Of a stretch of 64,000 nucleotides of DNA, positions 39,292 through 49,300 are shown piece after piece (the stretch's first letter is position 1; every line of letters begins with the position of its first letter). A program made the position numbers and the translations under genes. Location: assembly GCF_000169435.1 (NCBI RefSeq), contig NZ_AAYB01000007.1, forward strand, positions 1-64,000, read 5' to 3'. The notes under the pieces are model-generated. The model ran no database searches. It worked only from the letters and a program-made list of their open reading frames with translations, and was not told where the DNA came from. This DNA is from Roseobacter sp. CCS2 (lineage in GTDB: Bacteria; Pseudomonadota; Alphaproteobacteria; Rhodobacterales; Rhodobacteraceae).

Positions 39292-41703
39292 ATGCGCACA
39301 CATGCCCAAGCCGTTGTCATCGGGGGCGGCGTGATCGGTTGTTCCATCCTCTACCATCTGGCAAAATTAGGCTGGACCGACGTTGTCTTGCTGGAACGCG
39401 ATGAATTGACATCCGGGTCCACGTGGCACGCCGCCGCCAACATTCACGGGCTGCATGACAGCACAAATATCAGCCGCATTCAGCACTATACGATGAACCT
39501 GTACAACGCGCTGGAAGAGGAAACGGGACAGTCCTGCGGTGTCTTCCAGCCCGGATCGCTGTATCTGGCGCAAACAGAAGCGCGCGAACATCAGCTGCGT
39601 CTACAGGCAGCGAAAGCCAAATTTTATGGCATGAACTTTTATGAGGTCGACCGGGCCGAAGCTGAACGCCTGCACCCGCTGGTCGATTACGATGGTATTC
39701 GCTGCATTATGTTTGAACCTGATGGAGGCAATGTTGATCCGTCCGGCGTGACCAACGCCTACGCGATTGGCGCGCGGCAAAAAGGGGCAGAGATTTATCG
39801 CTTTACGCCCGTGACAGCGACTGTGCCGCAGCCGGATGGGTCTTGGGTGGTTGAAACACCCAAAGGCAATATCAAGACCGAATGGGTCATCAATTCAGCA
39901 GGCCTTTGGGGGCGCGAGGTCGCCAAGCTTGCAGGCATTGACCTGCCGCTGCTGCCGACGGAACACCAGTATTTTGTGACAGAAACCATTGCGGAAATCG
40001 CAGCGATGGACCGCCGTCTGCCGTCTGTTGCCGACCGTGACGGCGAATACTACCTGCGCCAAGAGGGGCAGGGGTTGCTGGTTGGCGCATATGAACAGGA
40101 CGTGCGGTTCTGGGCTGAGGATGGCACCCCCCAAGGGTTCGGTCATGAGCTGTTCGCAGACGATCTGGAACGGATCGAAGACAACATGATGCGCGCGATT
40201 GACCGTGTGCCTGCGGTAGGTGAGGCCGGGATTAAGCGGGTGATCAATGGCCCCATGATCTGGTCGCCCGATAGCAACGTGCTTTACGGCCCGCATCCCG
40301 ATTTGCGCAATTATTTCTGTTGTAACGGAATCATTCCGGGGTTCAGTCAATCTGGCGGTATGGGCCTGATGGCCGCGCAATGGATCATCAACGGCGAAAG
40401 CGACTATGATATGTTCGCTTGGGATGTCGCGCGGTTCGGGCCTTGGGCCGATGCGGCATTCACTAAGGCGCGTGTAGGCGACCAATATGCCAAACGCTTT
40501 GCCATTCATTTTCCCAACGAAGAACGCACGGCCGGCCGGCCTGTGCGCACGCGTCCGGCCTATGAGACGCAACAGGCGATGGGCGCTGTTTTTGGCCTGA
40601 ACTATGGATGGGAGCATCCGTTGTGGTTTGCTGACACGCCCGGAACCGAAGACACCAATGGGTTCACACGCCAAAACTGGTTCGAACCTGTTGGCAATGA
40701 GGCACGCATGCTGCGCCAGGCGGCTGGTATCATTGATATTTCGAACTTTGCCAAATACATCGCCAAAGGGTCTGATGCCGAAAGTTGGTTGAACGCCGTC
40801 TTTGCCAACATCATGCCAAAAACGGTTGGGCGATCCTGTTTGACGCCCCTGATCGGGAAAAACGGCGGCATTGCGGGCGATTTTACTGTCACCCGACTTG
40901 CGGACGACGAATTTATGATCATCGGCGGTGGTGCCGCAGAACGCTATCATCAGCGGTTCTGGAAAGACGTGCCGCTACCGAAAGGTACACGTTTTGAAAG
41001 CCTCACAGATGGCATGTGCGGTTTCAATGTTGCTGGCCCGCTATCGCGCGCTTTGCTGTCGCCCATGACCGATGCAGACCTAAGCACCGATGCTTTTCCT
41101 TTCATGCGCTCGCAAAGAATGACTGTTGGGGGCATTGATGTGATCGCCTTGCGTGTCTCATTTACTGGCGATCTGGGATGGGAGTTGCATTGCGCCCAAA
41201 GCGATCAATTGCAGCTTTATCAGGCGTTGCTTGACGCGGGCAAAAATCTTAGCGCTGGCCCGGTCGGGTCGCGCGCGCTGATGTCGTTGCGTATTGAAAA
41301 GGGGTACGGCAGTTGGGGGCGCGAATATTCACCAGAGTACTGGCCACAAGAGGTTGGACTGGATCGTTTGATAAAGCTGGATAAAAATTTCCTCAATAAA
41401 GACAGCTATCTGAAGATCAAAGATAACGTACCGCGCGAAATGTTATCCTTGATCGAGGTGCAGGATATCACCAACGCTGACGCAACAGGAGGCGAGCCGA
41501 TCTTTCTGCCCGATGGCACGCCGGTCGGGCGCGTCACCTCGGGGACCTATGGCTACAGCGTGAAAAAATCACTGGCGCTTGGATACCTCAAAGACGTCGC
41601 TGCGGGTACGGCCGTTGATGTGATGATCCTTGGCAAACCGCATCGCGGTGTGGTTCTGGCGGAGCCACCGTTTGACCCCGCCGGGAAACGATTGCGCGGT
41701 TAA
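39292..41703 (+). CDS. FAD/GcvT dehydrogenase, second paralogue
   Basis: An 803-aa protein with the same order: FAD motif AVVIGGGVIGCSILYHLAK, the TSGSTWHAAANIHG covalent-FAD-type site, then GcvT domain with RVSFTGDLGWELHC and GSRALMSLRIEKGYGSWGREY. It differs from the first paralogue at the active-site segment (AAGGFH versus AANIHG), so substrates (dimethylglycine, sarcosine or related methylamines) may be divided between them. The 149-base intergenic region may hold a shared control site. Its last four bases overlap the convergent SYLF gene. Confidence 0.88.
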   Translation: MRTHAQAVVIGGGVIGCSILYHLAKLGWTDVVLLERDELTSGSTWHAAANIHGLHDSTNISRIQHYTMNLYNALEEETGQSCGVFQPGSLYLAQTEAREHQLRLQAAKAKFYGMNFYEVDRAEAERLHPLVDYDGIRCIMFEPDGGNVDPSGVTNAYAIGARQKGAEIYRFTPVTATVPQPDGSWVVETPKGNIKTEWVINSAGLWGREVAKLAGIDLPLLPTEHQYFVTETIAEIAAMDRRLPSVADRDGEYYLRQEGQGLLVGAYEQDVRFWAEDGTPQGFGHELFADDLERIEDNMMRAIDRVPAVGEAGIKRVINGPMIWSPDSNVLYGPHPDLRNYFCCNGIIPGFSQSGGMGLMAAQWIINGESDYDMFAWDVARFGPWADAAFTKARVGDQYAKRFAIHFPNEERTAGRPVRTRPAYETQQAMGAVFGLNYGWEHPLWFADTPGTEDTNGFTRQNWFEPVGNEARMLRQAAGIIDISNFAKYIAKGSDAESWLNAVFANIMPKTVGRSCLTPLIGKNGGIAGDFTVTRLADDEFMIIGGGAAERYHQRFWKDVPLPKGTRFESLTDGMCGFNVAGPLSRALLSPMTDADLSTDAFPFMRSQRMTVGGIDVIALRVSFTGDLGWELHCAQSDQLQLYQALLDAGKNLSAGPVGSRALMSLRIEKGYGSWGREYSPEYWPQEVGLDRLIKLDKNFLNKDSYLKIKDNVPREMLSLIEVQDITNADATGGEPIFLPDGTPVGRVTSGTYGYSVKKSLALGYLKDVAAGTAVDVMILGKPHRGVVLAEPPFDPAGKRLRG

Positions 41704-42257
41704 GGAATGATGCGCGTGTACTTCGTACCTTCCAGCGTTGCACCAATGCGCAGGCCGGTCTGCGCAAATACAACGGCGATGACAGGGGCCAGCGATGTGG
41801 TCGTTTCTGCGCGCAGCATCTCGCTTTGATCGCGGAACGCGTATTCGATATCCGCACCCGCCGCCCAACCGGGACCACGGCGGAATTCCAGCAATGCTTC
41901 TGGTGTCATAAAGAATAACACATGGCTGAACTGCTGCGCGCCGATTTGCAGACCAGCGCTGCCAGACGTGGCTGAATAGTAGTCCACTGTCGATGATCCG
42001 ACACGCAACGCACCACGCCCGAAGGATCCACCCAGTCCAAGGCCGATTTCGGTCACAAGTGGCATCACCAAGATGCCCGCTGCTTGCGAGGCTAAGTTTC
42101 GTGTTCCCGGGAATTCTGCAAACATGCCATTCAATGTGGTGTCGACACGTGCATCAATTGTCGCCGCACCGGGGCTGCCGATGCCATTGCTGCATGCTGC
42201 CAGCGTTGATGCCGCCAGAGTCCCCAACGCAAAACTGCGCCTTGATATATTTTTCAT
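41700..42257 (-). CDS. SYLF/Ysc84-domain Tat lipoprotein
   Basis: A 185-aa protein starting MKNISRRSFALGTLAASTLAAC: a twin-arginine RRSF and a lipobox LAAC, so a Tat-exported lipoprotein is predicted. The mature part has the SYLF/Ysc84 region (ILVMPLVTEIGLGLGGSFGRGAL ... SATSGSAGLQIGAQQFS), a lipid-binding fold. A longer open frame upstream lacks a signal. It is convergent with the second GcvT dehydrogenase. Confidence 0.85.
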   Translation of the reverse strand: MKNISRRSFALGTLAASTLAACSNGIGSPGAATIDARVDTTLNGMFAEFPGTRNLASQAAGILVMPLVTEIGLGLGGSFGRGALRVGSSTVDYYSATSGSAGLQIGAQQFSHVLFFMTPEALLEFRRGPGWAAGADIEYAFRDQSEMLRAETTTSLAPVIAVVFAQTGLRIGATLEGTKYTRIIP

Positions 42258-42399
42258 GATAGATCCGCCTATTTGCCTGTGATGAGGACGTTTTTCGCCC
42301 CTTATGCAAAGACTATAAGCCAGGCGCGTCGCGCTGTCACGCAAGAAGCCAAAAGGCGATACAACAGTGTAAGCCCCTGTCGGTTATGTTTTGCAAGCA

Positions 42400-43533
42400 T
42401 CATCCAAGTGCGTTTGCCAGCCGTCTGGTTTCCGCGATCGCGTCATTGATGGTTTCAGAGCGCTCATCGTTCATGATCCCTTGGTCCGCGGCCCGTTGAA
42501 AGATGGCATGAATTGGCAAAGCATTGATTTCATTGATGACGGGGCCTTGGTCTGAAAGAACGATATCAAAGCCAAGCACGCCATGCTGCGGCATCAACGC
42601 GTGCACTGATTGGCATATATCGACGGCTGCCGGTACATCAGGCAAGCTATAGTCGTTTAATGGCAGATCGCCATGGGGTGACGTGTCCAGCGCATTAATG
42701 TTCATCCGTCCCATATTCTGGGCGCGCCTGATTGTGCCTGTGGTATGGTCGACCCAGCACATCGCGTTGGCCCCGTGGCTTGCAAAACCATCGGTCATTG
42801 CCCCCACGGGTGGCAGTTTTTGTACCGTATAAAGGCATGATATATCGGTGCTGGTTCTAAGGGTCACGACACGCAAAGTTGCCGCCGTTGGTCCGGTGAT
42901 AGCGCGGAGTCGCTGATGCGGCTGCAAGCACTGCTGAAAAAGATAGCCGTCGGGAAACTGCGTGGCGATTTCAGTTGCAAGTTCATCCAATGGCACAACG
43001 CGGCCATCGGCAATTTCGACAGCATTATCGGACACATCCAACAAACTGACGGCCCCGATGCTTCGCGATAGATTAAGCGGTTTGCCAAAACACGGATAAT
43101 TCTGTGCGTCGCCTAGAAATCTTTGAATGTCTTGCTTGCAAGATAGGCCAGTCGCATGCGGAAATGCTCTGGTTGGGTGATAAATCGCCAGATCAACCGA
43201 CGTGGGAAAACCCAGACTGCGCAACAGTACTCCGGTCAACGCCTTGTCGTTAAACAAGCCATGTTGACCGTTAATCCCGAATGGGGACAGCGTTAGGGAC
43301 AATCGCCGGGACGATCGGGTCGAAACATAGTTTTTGGCAGCTTCAACAGGCCTTTCTTTGGCAAAGAATGCATAAAGAAAATACTCATTGGCTCCGAAAC
43401 CACGACGGCGGCCCAGTCGCACCAGATCAATCAGTTGCTTGACGCGGTCGCGATACCCGTGCTGCTGAACCCATGTCATGTATTTCGCGACATTCAAGTC
43501 TCGCTTGGGAAGTGTTAGTACTAAGATCGCCAT
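42400..43533 (-). CDS. Sugar-transfer-associated ATP-grasp protein
   Basis: A 377-aa protein with an ATP-grasp fold of the type seen in PF14397: LFNDKALTGVLLRSLGFP near the start, a central FGKPLNLSRSIGAVSL and a C-terminal VLGFDIVLSDQGPVINEINALP metal-binding part. Related proteins occur beside polysaccharide or capsule genes; none adjoin here. The ATG at 43533 (MAILVLTLPKRD) is favoured because the terminator of the upstream small gene (43584-43610) lies between. The genes from here to 44706 look like accessory content. Confidence 0.75.
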   Translation of the reverse strand: MAILVLTLPKRDLNVAKYMTWVQQHGYRDRVKQLIDLVRLGRRRGFGANEYFLYAFFAKERPVEAAKNYVSTRSSRRLSLTLSPFGINGQHGLFNDKALTGVLLRSLGFPTSVDLAIYHPTRAFPHATGLSCKQDIQRFLGDAQNYPCFGKPLNLSRSIGAVSLLDVSDNAVEIADGRVVPLDELATEIATQFPDGYLFQQCLQPHQRLRAITGPTAATLRVVTLRTSTDISCLYTVQKLPPVGAMTDGFASHGANAMCWVDHTTGTIRRAQNMGRMNINALDTSPHGDLPLNDYSLPDVPAAVDICQSVHALMPQHGVLGFDIVLSDQGPVINEINALPIHAIFQRAADQGIMNDERSETINDAIAETRRLANALG

Positions 43534-43583
43534 TACGCTGTGTATCGCACCTGCAAGATAGATAAAGTGAAACTGGCGAAACC

Positions 43584-43610
43584 AAAAAGGGAAGCGACAA
43601 TCCACTTCCC
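43584..43610 (-). terminator. Terminator of the small secreted-protein gene
   Basis: On the minus strand, GGGAAGTG pairs with CGCTTCCC (43603-43610 with 43589-43596; one G-U pair) around a 6-nt loop, followed by TTTTT. It lies just before the ATP-grasp start. Confidence 0.8.
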
Positions 43611-43646
43611 CTTCGGTAAAATAAAGTCGCTATATTCCGTTAGGAA

Positions 43647-43910
43647 TTAGCATTCGGATCCACGTCCGCATAAAGGTTCCTCAGGTTCGTCGGATCCGCC
43701 TGAGTCATTATCGCTGGACACTGCCGCGCCGATTAGCAGCGCAGCGAGGATACCAACAACAATATACGCCGGATTGACAGATGATGCAGCGGCGGCTGGC
43801 GCGGGATCAACCGGTGACGACTCCACGATTTCAGGGGAAAGACCGCCTGCATGTGCAGTTGTAACACCACAGGTTGCAGCAATCATCGCGACGATATTAT
43901 TGAATTTCAT
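43647..43910 (-). CDS. Small exported protein with transmembrane helix
   Basis: An 87-aa protein. Residues 1-21 form a signal peptide (ending AHA-GG), residues about 47-66 a hydrophobic helix (NPAYIVVGILAALLIGAAV), and the tail is acidic with two cysteines (PLCGRGSEC). It may sit in the membrane or be a matrix or surface component. The family is not recognised. Its own terminator and an AT-rich 187-base upstream region indicate it is expressed alone. Confidence 0.7.
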   Translation of the reverse strand: MKFNNIVAMIAATCGVTTAHAGGLSPEIVESSPVDPAPAAAASSVNPAYIVVGILAALLIGAAVSSDNDSGGSDEPEEPLCGRGSEC

Positions 43911-44097
43911 GTTTCATTTCCTTTTAACATAGAAGAGCACTGGCCTCATCACACAACTTTAAGACAATATTTTGCAGCCTTTGTGTCAATATGAAAAATT
44001 TGATTTAAATTATTATTCAGTGGTTTTTGCTGATCTGTCGCAATTTTGCATAAGGCGTGAACCCTGTGAAACAGACAGCGTGATTTGGAGCTGAAAT
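43911..44097. other. AT-rich intergenic region upstream of two divergent accessory genes
   Basis: About 187 bases, clearly AT-richer than the flanks, with AATT-containing runs and an imperfect direct repeat GACAATAT / GTCAATAT. It should hold divergent promoters for the small exported protein and the unknown 202-aa protein. No tRNA, sRNA or inverted repeat with certainty was seen. Confidence 0.5.
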
Positions 44098-44706
44098 ATG
44101 AACCAACAGTACTTGAATGCATGTTTCCAGCAGCACGGTGGTAGGTTCCGTTTTGCGCGTTGGGGGCAGACCATTGTTCCTGAACTTTTGGGTGCCGGAC
44201 CAGAAATGAAGTCTGCTTTTGATGCGGCTTATGAAACCATCACCGGGATAACGGATCACGCTTTTTCACAGCCAACCAAGCAGAACCATGCAAACAGTAT
44301 CTTTGTTTTCATTGATGGCTGGGATGCGCTGTTAAATATGCCTTTTGGCGTCGATCACATATTCGATCTAGTAAAGTTGACTGAACATATGAAGGCAACG
44401 AAAGCGACGCAGTTTCGCAGGTTCATTTATGATGATGACGGCCGTATCCTGTATGCGCTTGGTGTCTATGATATGCGCAGCCGTCTAAAGGACTATGCCC
44501 CGTCGCGCATTGGCATGGCGCAAGTTTTGCTAACACATTTGAATTTTTCACTGGGTGTTTTGCAAAAGCCTGTTGTTGAGCAAACAGATGATGTCTGGGC
44601 GCCAAGTCAGGACATGCGCAAACTTCTGAAGGCCGCGTATGATCGCAACCTTCCACCGGCATCGCGCGATCCCGATATGACGAAACAACTGATTGCGTTG
44701 CTCTAA
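44098..44706 (+). CDS. Unknown protein, 202 aa
   Basis: A 202-aa soluble protein with no recognised domain. It begins MNQQYLNACFQQHGGRF and shows a mixed alpha/beta pattern with aromatic-rich segments (SIFVFIDGWDALLNM; FRRFIYDDDGRILYAL). No signal peptide, P-loop or helix-turn-helix was visible. GGAG precedes the ATG. It lies in an AT-richer patch beside an ATP-grasp protein and a small exported protein, and its end overlaps hemB by four bases on the opposite strand. Confidence 0.6.
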   Translation: MNQQYLNACFQQHGGRFRFARWGQTIVPELLGAGPEMKSAFDAAYETITGITDHAFSQPTKQNHANSIFVFIDGWDALLNMPFGVDHIFDLVKLTEHMKATKATQFRRFIYDDDGRILYALGVYDMRSRLKDYAPSRIGMAQVLLTHLNFSLGVLQKPVVEQTDDVWAPSQDMRKLLKAAYDRNLPPASRDPDMTKQLIALL

Positions 44707-45701
44707 CCTCGCATTAGCTTTGCGGCGGCAGGTGCAAAATAGGTCAGGATGCCGTCGCAACCTGCGCGTTTGAACGCCAGCAAGCTTTCCATCATGACCT
44801 TGTCACCATCAAGCCAGCCGTTTTGCGCGGCCGCCTGTATCATCGCGTATTCCCCACTGACCTGATAAGCATAGGTTGGCACGCCGAAACTGTCTTTTAC
44901 ACGGCGGCAGATATCCAGATACGGCATGCCGGGTTTAACCATGATCATATCGGCACCTTCGGACAAATCACGCTCTACCAGACGTAATGCCTCGTCGCTA
45001 TTGCCGGGGTCCATCTGATAGGTGTTCTTGTCGCCGGTCAGCGCGGATGAGGCCCCAACCGCATCACGGAACGGGCCATAAAAACTGGATGCGTATTTCG
45101 CCGTATAGCTCAGGATCGCGACGTTCTGGTGACCATCTGCTTCAAGCGCTGTACGGATTGCCCCGATCCGCCCGTCCATCATATCCGACGGTCCCAGAAT
45201 ATCCGCCCCGGCCTCTGCTTGCGCAAGTGCCATTTTGACCAAGGCCGCAACCGAGCGGTCATTGACGATCTCACCGTTTTCAACAAATCCGTCGTGGCCG
45301 TTGATGTTGTAGGTGTCCAGCGCGATATCGGTCATCACGGCGATATCGGGGGCGGCATCCTTGATCGCGCGGATGGCCTGATTTGCCGGATTGTTCGGAT
45401 CCCACGCCATTGCGCAATCTTCGGTACGGGCGTCCATTCCGGTATAGGGAAAGACACAAATAGCGGGGATACCAAGGGCTTGCGCCTCTTTCGCAGCTGA
45501 TGCGACGCGGTCTACCGTGCGGCGGACCACGCCAGGCATAGAGGCGACTGGCGTTTCATCATCCTTGCCGTCCATCACAAAGATGGGCCAGATCAGGTCG
45601 TCCACAGTCAGCGTGTTCTGCCGGGCCAAAGCGCGGAGCGCGGGGCTTTGCCGCATCCGGCGCAGCCGTGTCGCAGGGTAGGGGGCAATCGTCGGTTTCA
45701 T
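44703..45701 (-). CDS. hemB: Delta-aminolevulinic acid dehydratase (porphobilinogen synthase)
   Basis: A 332-aa HemB. The Schiff-base lysines lie in SYTAKYASSFYGPF and MIMVKPGMPYLD. The zinc-cysteine triad of E. coli is replaced by DIALDTYNINGHDG, i.e. Ala/Asp instead of Cys, the pattern of alphaproteobacterial, zinc-free HemB (as in Rhodobacter). It makes porphobilinogen from two ALA for heme and, in related bacteria, bacteriochlorophyll. It is divergent from a 4-TM gene and convergent with the 202-aa gene. Confidence 0.96.
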   Translation of the reverse strand: MKPTIAPYPATRLRRMRQSPALRALARQNTLTVDDLIWPIFVMDGKDDETPVASMPGVVRRTVDRVASAAKEAQALGIPAICVFPYTGMDARTEDCAMAWDPNNPANQAIRAIKDAAPDIAVMTDIALDTYNINGHDGFVENGEIVNDRSVAALVKMALAQAEAGADILGPSDMMDGRIGAIRTALEADGHQNVAILSYTAKYASSFYGPFRDAVGASSALTGDKNTYQMDPGNSDEALRLVERDLSEGADMIMVKPGMPYLDICRRVKDSFGVPTYAYQVSGEYAMIQAAAQNGWLDGDKVMMESLLAFKRAGCDGILTYFAPAAAKLMRG

Positions 45702-45827
45702 GGGTCAGCAGCCTCTTTTAGTGGTAATTTCTTGGTGGCATGGATTTTGCCGCATCACAAGGCTGGGCAAGTCGGGAACAGGGCGCTAGGTTCCGCGCAA
45801 GACACGCATTATGACTGGATAAGACGC

Positions 45828-46352
45828 TTGGACTGGACGCTCGCACTGGCGCGATTGATTGACCTACAGACATTTACCAGCTTTTGGTATTGGCTCGTTG
45901 TGATTGTCACATGGTCGATTGCCGGAAACTGGTTGATCGGTGTGCCATTCGACATGCTGTTTCGGGCGCGCAAATGCGCCGAACAGGAATTGGCCGACCT
46001 GGAGGCGCTGATAGATATCAACGCCCGCCGGATTGTTCGGACTGATCATGTGTTCGGGATATCAGCGGCAGGTCTGATTGGCTTTTTTCTATGCTCACTG
46101 GGTGTCGCTGGCTTTGTTTACGGGTTCGAATTGGCGCAGGGGCTGTTTGTCTTGGCGGCACCATTGACCATTGTTGTGGCCATCAACGTGCGGCTGGCGC
46201 ATCAATTGCACCATACGCCTTTGCATGGACGTGCCCTTGTCAAACGTCTGTTTCTTGTGCGGCTTTGGACCCAGGTCGTTGCAATGCTGGCACTGTTCTT
46301 TTCAGCGATGTACGGAATGTATGTTGTCATTTCCGCGCAGCAGTTCTTCTAA
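45828..46352 (+). CDS. Roseobacter four-TM membrane protein (annotated in relatives as component of SufBCD complex)
   Basis: A 174-aa membrane protein with four hydrophobic segments (FWYWLVVIVTWSIAGNWLIG, GISAAGLIGFFLCSLGVAGF, GLFVLAAPLTIVVAI, VVAMLALFFSAMYGMYVVIS) and a charged loop between the first two. The pattern DWTLALARLIDLQTFTSFWY is like roseobacter proteins often labelled with the Suf name, though there is no evidence of such a role here. The start is uncertain: TTG at 45828 matches the family N-terminus, while GTG at 45735 would give a longer version. mfd follows 38 bases after the stop. Confidence 0.65.
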   Translation: MDWTLALARLIDLQTFTSFWYWLVVIVTWSIAGNWLIGVPFDMLFRARKCAEQELADLEALIDINARRIVRTDHVFGISAAGLIGFFLCSLGVAGFVYGFELAQGLFVLAAPLTIVVAINVRLAHQLHHTPLHGRALVKRLFLVRLWTQVVAMLALFFSAMYGMYVVISAQQFF

Positions 46353-46390
46353 TCGGTTGACACCACAAGCGCGCGGGGTAGGTCAGCGGC

Positions 46391-49300
46391 ATGTCTGATC
46401 CCAAACACATCACCGTCAGCGGCGCGCCCGAAGGGTATGATGCGCAACTGATCTTGGCCGAACTTGGCAAAGGCACGCCTGTTTTGCATGTGGCGCGTGA
46501 TGATAAACGGCTGGCGGCGATGCAGTCGGCGCTAGCATTCTTTGCGCCGCAAACACCGATTTTTGTGTTCCCCGCATGGGATTGCCTGCCTTACGATCGG
46601 GTTTCCCCAAACACCGATATTTCAGCCGCCCGTATGGCGACACTTGCTGCTTTGGTACATGGGATGCCAGAGCAATTTATCATCCTGACAACCCTGTCAG
46701 CGGCCACCCAACGCGTGCCCGCACGCAGCCTGCTGCGCGAGGCAGCGTTTCAGGCAACAGTCGGTAAGCGGATGGATGAAGAGGCGTTGCGCCAGTTTCT
46801 TGTCCGCATGGGCTTTACCCAAAGCCCCACCGTGATGGAGGCAGGTGATTATGCGATCCGGGGCGGTATCATCGACATCTATCCGCCGGGCCAATCTGGC
46901 CCTGTCAGGTTAGACCTTTTCGGCGATGTCCTTGATGGTGCCCGCCGCTTTGATCCCGCGACACAACGCACCACCGAAAAGCTTGCAGAGGTTGAACTGG
47001 CCCCTGTGTCCGAGGTTATTCTGGATGAGGCCGCAATCACCCGCTTTCGTCAGAATTACAGGTTGGAATTTGGGGCGGCAGGCACCGATGATCCTTTGTA
47101 CGAAGCAGTTTCAGCCGGGCGCAAACATGCGGGCGTTGAACACTGGCTAGGGTTCTTTCAAGATGATCTGGAAACGCTTTTCGATTACCTGCCCAAGGCC
47201 ACAGTGACCCTTGATGACCAGATGACGCCAATGCGCGTTGCGCGCTGGGATAGCATCGCCAATCAATATGGCACGCGGATGCATGCGCTCAGCCAAAAAG
47301 GCCGTATGGACAGCGTTTATAAACCCGCACCTCCTGAGCTTTTGTATCTTGATGATGCCGCATGGGAAGCTGCTGTCGCGGACCGCCGTGTTATGCAGTT
47401 TTCGCCCCTCAAACAGGCCACCGGCCCCGGTGTAATTGATGCAGGCGGGCGGATTGGGCGGAATTTTTCGCCAGAACGGCAGCAAGAACAAATCAGTCTT
47501 TTCAGTGCTTTGGCCGATCATGTGAAGACAAAACTGAACGATGGACCGGTCGTGATCGCCTCATACTCGGAAGGTGCGCGCGAACGTCTGGAAGGGTTGA
47601 TTGAGGACGAAGGCGTGGTTGAGGCCATCAGCGTCACAGATTTCAGCCGGATCGGCAAAAGGGGCGTGCATCTGGCCGTCTGGGCGCTGGACCATGGGTT
47701 CGAAGCACCGGGCCTGACTGTGATTTCAGAACAGGACGTGCTGGGCGACCGTTTGATCCGGCAAACCAAACGCAAACGCCGGGCCGAAAACTTCCTGAGC
47801 GAGGCCAACAGCCTGAGCCCCGGCGACCTGGTGGTCCATGTGGACCACGGTGTCGGTCGGTATACGGGCATGGAGGTTGTAACCGCCCTTGGTGCAGCAC
47901 ATGAATGCCTGCTGCTGGAATATGCCGAAGATTCAAAACTTTATCTACCGGTTGAGAACATCGAACTGCTGTCGAAGTATGGGCACGAAACCGGGCTGCT
48001 GGACAAACTGGGCGGTGGCGCGTGGCAGGCCAAAAAGGCGAAGCTAAAAGAACGTATCCGCCAGATTGCCGAACGGCTGATCCGGGTTGCGGCAGAGCGG
48101 GAATTACGGACGGCACCGGCACTTGATCCGCCAGACGGGCTTTGGGATCAGTTTTTGGCGCGCTTTCCATACGTTGAAACCGATGATCAATTGGCGGCTA
48201 TTGAAGATGTGCTGACCGATTTGGGATCGGGCAAACCGATGGACCGGCTGATCTGCGGCGACGTTGGCTTTGGCAAGACCGAAGTTGCCATCCGCGCGGC
48301 CTTTATCGCAGCGCTGTCCGGTGTGCAGGTGGCGATCATCGCGCCGACAACATTGCTGGCGCGTCAGCACTATCAGAATTTTGCAGAACGGTTCCGGGGC
48401 TTTCCCGTTACCGTGCGCCCGCTATCGCGTTTTGTGTCGACGAAAGATGCAAACCTAACTCGTGATGGCCTGACCAAAGGGACTGTCGATATCGTTGTTG
48501 GCACCCATGCCTTGCTGGCCAAAGGCGTGCGGTTCAAGAACCTTGGCTTGCTTGTCATTGATGAAGAACAGAAATTTGGGGTACAGCATAAAGAGCGGCT
48601 TAAGCAGTTGCGCACCGATGTGCATGTCTTAACGCTGACCGCGACCCCCATTCCACGCACGCTGCAATTGTCACTGTCAGGCGTTCGCGATCTGTCGATC
48701 ATCGGCACACCACCCATCGACCGTTTGGCGATCCGTACCTACGTCAGTGAATTCGACACGATCACTGTGCGCGAGGCGCTTTTGCGCGAACATTACCGTG
48801 GCGGGCAATCCTTTGTGGTTGTGCCCCGGATCAGCGACATGGCCGAGATGGAGGATTTCCTTAAACGCGAGGTGCCTGAAGTCACCTATATTTCGGCAAC
48901 AGGTCAAATGGCGGCAGGTGAGCTTGATGACCGGATGAACGCCTTCTACGACGGTAAATATGATGTACTGCTGGCGACAACTATCGTTGAAAGCGGCCTC
49001 GATATCCCAACGGCGAACACAATGATCGTGTGGCGGTCTGATATGTTCGGCCTTAGCCAACTGTACCAGATCAGGGGCAGGGTGGGTCGGTCCAAGACCC
49101 GCGCCTATGCGTATCTGACGACGAAACCGCGCCAGAAACTGACCGATACAGCACAGAAACGGCTGCGTGTGCTGGGGTCGATTGATACGCTGGGTGCGGG
49201 CTTTACGCTGGCGTCCCAAGACCTTGATATTCGCGGCGCAGGTAACCTGCTGGGTGAAGAACAATCAGGGCAAATGCGCGAAGTGGGGTATGAACTTTAC

